Positions 56,281-64,000 of a stretch of DNA of 64,000 bases are shown here, one piece after another. The translations under genes and the position numbers were made by a program. Origin of the DNA: Ahaetulla prasina (lineage: Eukaryota; Chordata; Lepidosauria; Squamata; Colubridae); the NCBI RefSeq assembly GCF_028640845.1, contig NC_080542.1, positions 67,896,211-67,960,210 on the forward strand. Reading direction: 5' to 3'. A model generated the notes under the pieces. That model ran no database searches, was not told the DNA's origin, and saw nothing but the letters and a program-made list of their open reading frames with translations. Every line of letters starts with the position of its first letter. The first letter of the stretch is position 1.

Positions 56281-56739
56281 CAGAAATAAGCAATATTTCC
56301 CCAAGAAATTTCCCCAAGAAATTATTACTTTCACTGCTCCCGTTAAATTATAGTTTTTGGAATTTAGTATTTTCTAAATAAAAGATGAAAAACAATATAT
56401 AGTTGATTTACATTTTTAAAGAATCCATTATGATGGATCTGTTTATAGACTTATAGTATATCTATGAATATAATATATATACATTGAAGGTCTACAGTAC
56501 TAATGAAAAAGCAAATAAAAAAACACAACAGAATTATCATTGTAGTAAATAATCTTTCATGGGTTATTGAAAAGTTTTAATTCCCTCCCCTTCTTGAATA
56601 AATTTGTGTCTATTTTTTTATCTTGGTGTGGGATTTACAAATCTAGTATTATACTAGTAATGTCATTTGTTCATTGGGTTTATAGATTTCTTCATTCCTA
56701 GGTAACTTATATTTAAAAGATGTTACATTTAACAACTGT

Positions 56740-57250
56740 GTCTGGGAAGGAAAACTCCATCACTGTAGGAAAAAAGGTCCAGCAAAGCTTAGACATCCAT
56801 CCTAACCTCAGGCCTGGGAGCCAAGCCACTTTTCAAAAACTTATGAAACGAATACAGAGGGGGGAGCCATCTGGCTCTCAGGCAGCGGGGAGGGGAGGGA
56901 GGGTGGGAATGTTGTTCCAGAGGACAGGTGCTATAACAAAAAAAGAAAAGCACGCTTCATGGCTCCCTATGAATGAGATTGTTTGATTAAAGAGAACTGA
57001 GGCTTGCCGACTGCTGAATTTAATGGGTGGACAGAAAAGATTGGAGACAGGTACCCCTATGTCATAAAGAGTTTTATAGGTGAGAATAAACAGCTTGAAT
57101 TGCCTCTGGAAGGCCTTGCCACTACTGCAAAGATATAGGTAACAAATCTACCATTGTCATGCCACCATGCCCATTGTAGACCAATTGCAGTTCTGAATGA
57201 TCTTCAAGGGTAGAGTGCATTACAGTAGTATATTTGTGATATGGCTGCAC
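56740..57250 (-). repeat. Old L2-like repeat debris
   Basis: The end (gttctgaatgatcttcaagg, gtagagtgcattacagtag) resembles the antisense L2 thumb region also seen at 17190 and 49210; the start (agggagggtgggaatgttgt) is GC-rich and less clear. Very diverged. Confidence 0.35.
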
Positions 57251-60200
57251 ATTTACATATCTTACTCTGATTTGATATTGATTTAATAGAAAAAGTTGAT
57301 GTCCTTTGATTAAGGAATAGCAAACTTTAATGCCGTGTTAAGTTTCTATGTGTTTTACAAACCAAAGGTGAGAATGAGAATTCTGTCTAACCTCTGATAT
57401 GCATTTTCCTAAGATTAATCTTATGTTTAGCAATTTTCTATTTATGGCTGAAAAAATATTCCCTCATGTAAGTTTTATTTTCCACAGGATCAGAAAGTAA
57501 CTGCAGACTTTTCAATCAGGATAATTTACAGTGGTATGGCATTCCAAGAGCTTTACACAATATAATCTGAGTATATTTTTTAATGCTTGCTTTCAAAGCA
57601 GAAAAGACTCACAGATTGTCCTTTTTGAGTCAGTTTAAAACATCAGAAAAATTGAGCAACACCTACTGGTTCATAAGTGCAATGACAGTTCATCCTTCTA
57701 CTCTTAACATAGATTAAATGCAGAATTTTCAAAAGGCAGTTAATCTGTTGATACAGTACACTAACATTTTTGTTTAGCAAACATATCTAATAAACTAAAA
57801 CCAGGAATATATCTCAGAAGTTTTACCTGAGAGGTTTTCTGGAAGGAAGGAATCCACCCAGCTATATTTACAGATATAGTTATAATTTTACTTTTATATT
57901 TAGATTTGCAATATTTTAATTATTAGATTTTAATGTTAGATTATCAATGTTTCTCTGGCTTGTGAAAGAAATAACCATCCATCATCAACCAGATTAGGTT
58001 TTTTTCTGGCAGAGAGAAATAACATTTGAGGCAGTTCATCAATACGGCTTGGCAGAGCTTAATGCCAACTGATGTGGAGGATTGTTTAAATGGGTCCTTC
58101 CGGCTCACTGCCAGCAGGTGCTGCTGTAGGTACAGGAGAAGAAAACAATGAAATCCACAAGGGGGAAAAAAACAATGAAAGATAGACGGGGGTGGAAGAA
58201 CTGAAAAGAAAGAGAGAAAGGAAGAGGGAGAGAGAGAAGTGAATGTGAAAAAAATTAGTCATCAAATTTAGTACTTATTAAGCATTTGGAAAAGCTGTAA
58301 CCCATCTCCCTGAGGAAATAAGGAACATGTTCTAAAAAGAACAACAATACTTTTCACAATTTATCCAAACCCAATGCTTTCTTGTTTCTGTAGTTGCAGT
58401 GGAATTATCAAATTATAAAACTATATATCATAAACCTAAGGACCGAATGCTATGACATAAGACAGGCTTGTACAACCATTCCATTTAACATACTGACTGA
58501 GGTACTTCAAATCATAGAGCACCCTAAATTGTGAGAAAATAAATAGAAGAAAAGGCAGCAAAATTAGATCTTTGATTTAATTCAGTTCTGCAAGTGTGTA
58601 TTTATCTATTGGGTCATCACTTTGAACATGGATATTGCAGAATGAAATTTGAAAGATCTCTTGCAACTATGATACTGTTTTTCAGGATTGCAACGCTACA
58701 CTGACCCCCAAAGAAAGAATAAGCAGGTAGCAAAAAGACTAAGCATCTTAAAAATAAAAAAATGAGTCAGAATTCTCTTTTGACACTTCACTCTTTTTCA
58801 CATGAGTAAAAACATACATCTGAAAATTTAGTATCTATATTTTCAAAATATAGGTTGCTGGAAATATAATGTGCTATGCTTACAATATAATTATTACTTG
58901 AAATATGAACTTCACATCCCCAAACTAATTTTCAAAGGGAACTTGAATAACTTTCAAATTAAAAATATAATTTTAATACAAGCCCTGGAAGTTCATATAT
59001 CAGGGTGGAAATGTAAGGTTCTGATGAGTAAGACACAGACAAATGAAACTCATCCAGCACTGCTTTTAAATAATTTTTCCAGGCACATTCATAGTAAAGG
59101 AAGTTCCATTATTCAAATGGAACTTATTTTCATTGTTATTCCAATCCTTACAATGTCATTGAAAAGTGCAATAGTACAAATTATAAATGATGAAGGAATA
59201 GCCATAGGTTTGTAAGGCTCAAATACTTAATTTTATGTGTTCAGCACTAGGAAACAGCCTGAATCATAACTAATGTTTGCATTTTTAGTACTGGGACATT
59301 AGGGTGATAAGATTCTTATATAACAATGAGTATGGCATATTGGTTAAAAAACTGAATTGGAATTCACACATGCCTGTCAGTCTAAAAATCAAGACTCTGG
59401 TAGCTTTTCAGATTCACAAATGTTATCAAAAGTCATCTTTCATCTCACAAAAATGTATTCCTTAAATAAAATTCATTAGTTTCAAATACGTTACTAAACT
59501 AATTTTTTGCCACAATATGCTTCTTTCCTCCTATGGTATTTATCAATCTAATATGATTGAAGGTTATCATGAGAAGAAAATGGAAAGGCATATATCCTTG
59601 AGGATATAAATAAATAGATATTAATTAATACTTGTAAGTAGCTAAGAAGAAATTAAATCACATATTTTGAATTCTTTTAACATGAGCAAATACAATGCCA
59701 ATCATCATAACAAGGCTACAGGCTAGAATTATTCAGTTATTATGCTCAAAATGCAATAAACTTTGATAATAGTATCTTTGGTTAATTTTTCCAAGGCTGT
59801 GTTTCAGGGAATTGTTGCATTTCTTCAAAATGTTTTGCATACTTCTCATTGAAAATCCTGACACAGAAAAAAAACTTTCTAGTTTTCTTCTTTTTGGAAA
59901 GAAGTTTTTGGTTTGTTTCCCTCCATGTCACAATGAAGAGGGAGTGTGGTTAAATACGTTAAGGTTAGGGTGGACAGTCTATAACTCATAGAACCCAGGT
60001 AAACCTAGCCCAGTTTTGCAACATGCATCAATCCAAAGTTTGTTCAGGTCATGAAATCAGCAGTAAACCACCCATTTTTGGCAGTACAGACCCACATATG
60101 CGCCCGTGTTCACCTACCCACACATTTTGAATAACCTACTTCAGGACCTGTTTATTTAAAAAAGTTGAAAATGTGTACTAAAAACATTGTATTTGTATGC

Positions 60201-60271
60201 TGCTAGAAGTGGTCTTAGTTTATACAAACAAGTGTAAGCTCATGTTATGTGTGAATTTGTTACGATATAGA
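57251..60271. other. Intergenic, nothing recognised
   Basis: Three kilobases without a recognised repeat. A 114-codon ORF at 58871-59215 has no recognisable features. GC-richer patches such as 58030-58140 could be conserved regulatory DNA for INHBA, but this is not shown by the sequence. Confidence 0.35.
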
Positions 60272-60345
60272 ACCGTGATGGTGAACCTATGGCACATGTG
60301 CCACAGGTGGCACGCAGAGCCCTCTCTGTTGGCACACCAGCTGTT
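60272..60345. repeat. hAT MITE fragment
   Basis: Contains cgtgatggtgaacctatggc, acatgtgccacaggtggcac, as at the left end of the MITE at 35311. Confidence 0.7.
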
Positions 60346-62160
60346 GCCCCAGATATCTAAGAGTAACAAGCTCATTGTTTTAAACAGACACTCACAACTT
60401 GCAAATCCATGTATTCATCTGAAGGATTAAAAAAGAATCTGTAAGGAGATGGAATTTTTAAAAAGAGTTTATGAATTTATTTGGAGATTAAGATCTCTTC
60501 TTTAAATAAAATAAATTATTTTCCTCTTCTAAACTATTATTTTAAATGATACAAAGAATTCATTGATTCTTACTTCAATATATTTAACTTCCCTAAAGTG
60601 TTTTTGAAGAAATTGTGTACATACTGGACCTGGAATAAGACAACTGTTCTGTTTGTTTCTAAATTAGAAACAGTATTCCAAATGTGTCTCAAGAATCTGG
60701 TTTGTTATTCAACTCCACTTTACTCCATATCCCTCACAAACCTTCCTGCTAGTGCTTTTTTTTTTTCAGACAAGAATCATGATGCCCTGAATATTTTTAT
60801 TTGCATTAAAACAATATTGATTTCAAAAAAGCTAGACATATTCATTTTTTGCCCTTCAAAAAACCCTAGAGCTACATGCTAAACCAAAAAGTTTAAATAA
60901 ATTCCAGAACAAACCACTTTCTGCAACACTGCATGCTCATTTACTCACCAGCAGTTAAGAATCCCTTGACATTTTTAGATTTGAAGTCAGAGAATTACAG
61001 TTTCTCTTATTCTGGGAGTCAATGAGTATTGCATATTAAAATGGAATGCTACACAGGTTTTTGATTTTTTAAAATTCAGCCATCCCAAATTCCCAGTTCA
61101 AATTAATAATTCATTTTACTTTGAGGGTTTCTTCTGGCTGAATAAATTCTTGTTACATCTCTCCTGTTTCTTAAGATAGCTTGCAATGCTAATAACAATA
61201 GTAATAATAATGTTGAAGGCAGCAACAAACTATCTAAAATAAGTTAAATAAAAACTTACTCCCAAGTAAAAGTACATAAAATTGCAAAGTTGGTGATATT
61301 CTTAAATAAGCATGTTGTATTTGCTTATGATGTTTACACATTTGAAGGCTAGCTATTAAATTGCAATACATTATATCATTCTTCTAGATTTATTCTTTTA
61401 AGTAAGTATTAAGTATTCTTTTCAGCACTAGTGTCTCTAATCTTTTTTTAAAAACAATTAAGTAACAGAGAAAAGACAAGAGAAAATAAATCCAAAATGT
61501 ATTAGGGACAGATCAGAAACTATCATTCATTTTTCTTTTAAATGAGTAAGTAAAAGGGCCAATGCTCTAGGAACAAAATAATATCTAATGAAAATTGTAT
61601 TTCTGAAAAGATGGGTTTTTTTAAAAAAATGCAGATACAGATTATAGGCAATCTTTTGTCAAATAGGCATCTCCATTAGGTAATTGTCATGAAGTATGTC
61701 TCATACAGGAAAACCACTGAAATGCTGATGTAACGTGGCATTGGCCAATCCAGTTCCTACTCCATCCCACAACATTAAGTATGACTTTTAAGTAAATGTA
61801 CAGAATAGTACAAAGCTCTGTGATCTGACTATCGTTACAGACAGTTTTGAGATCTTGTCAAATTTCTATGGCAGAGATCACTAGGAGCCAGGGGGCCAGA
61901 AAGGCAAAACATAATTGTTGTATTCCCTCACTGACAGTCCTAAAGTTTTATCCGGAAAGATCATATATGGTATATCTTGTCATATATGGTATATTCTTAT
62001 CATTATGGAAATGTACTATTACATATCTACTACTACTATTAAATTTATCACTCAAATGTAAGTTTTTAGCTATAAACAAAAAGCAAGCTATCCAGAATGA
62101 AGGTGATGTTGCAAATATAACTACTGAAGGAGTGATACAATAGATTTTTTTTTAAAAAAA
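60346..62160. other. Intergenic, nothing recognised
   Basis: AT-rich DNA, no named element. Confidence 0.4.
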
Positions 62161-62296
62161 TACCATGTTTCCCTGAAAATAAGACCCTGTCTTATATTTT
62201 TTGGAACCCTTAAATAAGTGCTTGCCCTTATTGCCATGCGCTCAAAAGCCCGATTGGGCTTATTATCAGGAGATGTCTTATTTTGGGGAAACGGTA
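62161..62296. mobile_element. Tc1/mariner-type MITE, 136 bp
   Basis: TA at both ends (62161-62162, 62295-62296). Inverted ends ccatgtttccctgaaaataa and ttattttggggaaacgg. Inside is the familiar gcccgattgggcttattatc. No coding capacity. Confidence 0.82.
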
Positions 62297-63365
62297 GTTT
62301 CTCAAGAGATAGTATTTATATACAGAGTATTCAAACTTAGTGATATCAAGGGAGATCTAAGCAGCATATGTAAAGGAAATGAATGTTGCTTTTATTGTTA
62401 AAAAGTTGCATACAAATATACAAAAGTACAACCTTTAGTACATTTTAATTATTTCATTAACAATATATTTGTGCTATTATTGTCCCTTGGATTGTCAACT
62501 TGTCTTGGAGATAATAGGATCTATTCTATTATTTGATGTATTTCTAAAAGACTAAATCTTAAATTGCAGTGTAAGAAAAATATGCAAAGTGGTAAATTCA
62601 TGGGTAGAGCTATATGTATGATTAAAGTAATTAATATAAATTAAATGGGACAAAAAACAACAATTGAGGTTTCAAACATGGTTTATTATCTCACCAAAAT
62701 ATAACAAAGGTATGGAATACCATCCTTGTTTTAATACAAACTAACAGTTACAGAAATTAATGACAATCCATTTACAGTAAACAAATATTTGCCTCTTAAC
62801 AGAGCAATGTTTTTTTTTAAAAAAAAATCACAGGGTTTCAACATGTGGTATCAGGAAAAAAAAGAATAATTTCCATTCAATCAAGTGAAAAGGATACAGT
62901 TTTAAGTAATATGACTTTGTCAACTCATTAAAATTTCCAATTTTAGTAATTTTTAGTTCAGTTCTCTCCAAGTCATAAGCATGGATTAATATTAAAAGTA
63001 TTACAACAGATAAGAAAGGACTTCAAGTTATAGTAGGAGTCCACAGATGTAGTAGAGTTGTCCAAGTCTTATTGTGGACAGAATTTGAAGTAGGAAGCAG
63101 TTGGACTTTTCTGAACATCTCCTTTGGGGTGTTCAGATATGTTCCAAGACTATCAATAAGTAGCCTTCTCATTTCAGTTTCACCTTATTAAATTGGTCTG
63201 AGGGACTTCGTGAAAAAGATAGGAAAAAGAAAAAATCCAGAGATATCTAATTTGGAGTGGGGGGAAGGGAGGGAGGGAGGCGGGGGAGACAGGAAACCAC
63301 CAGGCAACTATGAAAAAAAAAAAGTGATTTCGAAGGCAAAAGTGGCCAGATCATAAGCCGGAATG
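62297..63365. other. INHBA upstream region, no repeat recognised
   Basis: AT-rich, turning purine-rich at 63257-63293 (gtggggggaagggagggagg). It probably includes distal promoter DNA of INHBA. Confidence 0.4.
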
Positions 63366-63376
63366 CCAATATAAAT
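63366..63376 (+). promoter_or_regulatory. Candidate INHBA core promoter (CCAAT/TATA-like)
   Basis: The sequence CCAATATAAAT contains a CCAAT and a TATAAAT overlapping. If used as a TATA box, transcription would begin about 63400, just where the ATG-free leader begins. CCAAT and TATA are normally further apart, so only the TATA reading is likely. This is an inference from motif and position. Confidence 0.3.
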
Positions 63377-63401
63377 GAGAAATATGTGCTAGAGTGCAAT
63401 G

Positions 63402-63776
63402 AGCATAAGGAAGGCTTAAGCTGTTCCTCCGCCTTCTCAATCAGAGCTTTACTCATAGACAAAACTCCCTCCCTCTCTCATTCAACTCACTTAGGCTGTC
63501 CTCCTCCCTCATTTCTCTCTGCCTATTTCTCAGCGTGTGCTTTGCCTACAGCGCGACAGAGTCAGACTCCTCTCACTGACAGTCAAAGACATCATTTGCA
63601 CTTAGTGAATTCAGAGAGGGACCTTCCAAACCAAACTTCACCGAAAACTTTTTGTTCTCCCTGAAGAGAAAAGAGGAAGCAGAAAGAGGAAAAATCCAAC
63701 TGGGTGAAGAAGTAATTGTGGGGGAAGAAAAGCCTTGCCTTTTTAAAAAGGAATCACAACAACTTTTGCTACAAGG
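63402..63776 (+). other. INHBA: Putative INHBA 5' untranslated leader
   Basis: In the 375 bases before the start codon there is no ATG in any frame, unusual for AT-rich DNA and consistent with a 5' UTR. The last 60 bases (gaaaagccttgcctttttaa, aaaggaatcacaacaact) are A-rich. The start context is acaaggATGc, with A at -3. Whether an intron interrupts the leader cannot be seen. Confidence 0.55.
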
Positions 63777-64000
63777 ATGCCTTTGCTTCTGACTAGAGGA
63801 TTGGTGGTGTTATTTTGCTGGATTATAGCACAGACTTCCCCAGCCTCCGGATCGGAGGGGCACAGTTTAGTTTCTGATTGCCCATCCTGTGCCCTTGGCA
63901 CTCTCTCCAAGAATGTGCCCAGTTCCCAGCCTGAGATGGTGGAAGCTGTAAAGAAGCATATCCTGAACATGTTGCACTTGAGAGACAGACCTAACATCAC
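63777..64000 (+). CDS. INHBA: Inhibin/activin beta-A subunit, first coding exon, partial at window end
   Basis: The product is the precursor of the TGF-beta family ligand subunit beta-A; its dimers are activin A (beta-A/beta-A) and, with the alpha subunit, inhibin A, secreted hormones that control FSH release and many developmental processes. The 74 codons present begin with a hydrophobic signal peptide (MPLLLTRGLVVLFCWIIA, cleavage expected near residue 20) and the start of the prodomain, with SGSEGHS, the C35-x2-C38 pair in DCPSCAL, then SQPEMVEAVKKHILNMLHL, which closely resembles mammalian beta-A precursors as I remember them. The mature cystine-knot domain is encoded beyond the window. 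The start is fixed by the signal peptide, the ATG-free leader and the A at -3. Confidence 0.96.
   Translation, partial: MPLLLTRGLVVLFCWIIAQTSPASGSEGHSLVSDCPSCALGTLSKNVPSSQPEMVEAVKKHILNMLHLRDRPNI

Noticed and set aside
56720..56986. 88-codon ORF with Gly/Arg-rich part
   Set aside because: Lies in degraded repeat sequence with no recognisable protein family.
58871..59215. 114-codon ORF
   Set aside because: No domain, no codon bias, no start context and no homology that I recognise; ORFs of this length are expected by chance in 64 kb.
63386..63664. ORF of 92 codons in the INHBA leader
   Set aside because: It opens with a non-ATG codon; the leader has no ATG after 63401, so it is unlikely to be translated.
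63743..64000. Minus-strand ORF opposite INHBA
   Set aside because: Shadow of the INHBA coding exon; no evidence for an antisense protein.

Overview
The window reads as vertebrate nuclear DNA, most likely from a squamate reptile and probably a snake. The reasons are several Sauria-type SINEs, CR1, L2 and R4-like LINE debris, a DIRS-like tyrosine-recombinase retrotransposon, hAT and mariner MITEs, and a LINE whose 3' end runs straight into a (TTCTA)n microsatellite, a pattern reported for snake LINEs. I see no bacterial, plasmid or phage features and no CRISPR array. The only host protein-coding gene I can support is at the right edge: the first coding exon of INHBA (inhibin/activin beta-A subunit) on the + strand, starting at 63777 and cut by the window end. 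It follows a 375-bp ATG-free leader. Everything to its left is intergenic and repeat-rich.

Layout. 1-9005: one broken DIRS-like element, entering from beyond the left edge, carrying two later insertions: an L2-clade LINE (about 420-3881) that is one frameshift from a continuous endonuclease-RT frame, and a 2.2-kb ORF-less retroelement (6092-8299, minus strand) between 70-bp direct repeats. 10930-17260: a hAT MITE, an R4-like LINE scrap, then a nest in which a Ty3/Gypsy element (LTR pieces at 12475 and 16554) holds a CR1-type LINE, itself split by a 196-bp hAT MITE and by a 2.0-kb ORF1-only L1-like element. 17660-34480: mostly AT-rich DNA with scattered SINEs, a foldback repeat, a 1.18-kb hAT element with a long CT tract, a decayed LINE with (TTCTA)n tail, and two 5S rRNA-derived fragments. 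34487-37500: a 3-kb hAT element holding a solo Gypsy LTR and a CR1 piece that carries another hAT MITE. 37900-40821: CR1 pieces, a mariner-type MITE with a long hairpin, and a tRNA-SINE. 40822-45335: a complete-length Mag-like Ty3/Gypsy element on the minus strand with identical 178-bp LTRs but broken reading frames. 45336-63365: low-density intergenic DNA with a few CR1, L2, SINE and MITE copies. 63366-64000: putative INHBA promoter, leader and coding start.

The mobile elements do not form a pathway with INHBA. The functional links visible here are within the repeats: the L2 LINE and a tRNA-SINE share the same 3' hairpin tail, and target-site duplications give a relative order of insertions. 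I did not find a convincing new biological system. The items most worth following are the two ORF2-less L1-like elements, the identical-LTR but frame-broken Gypsy copy, and the hairpin MITE.
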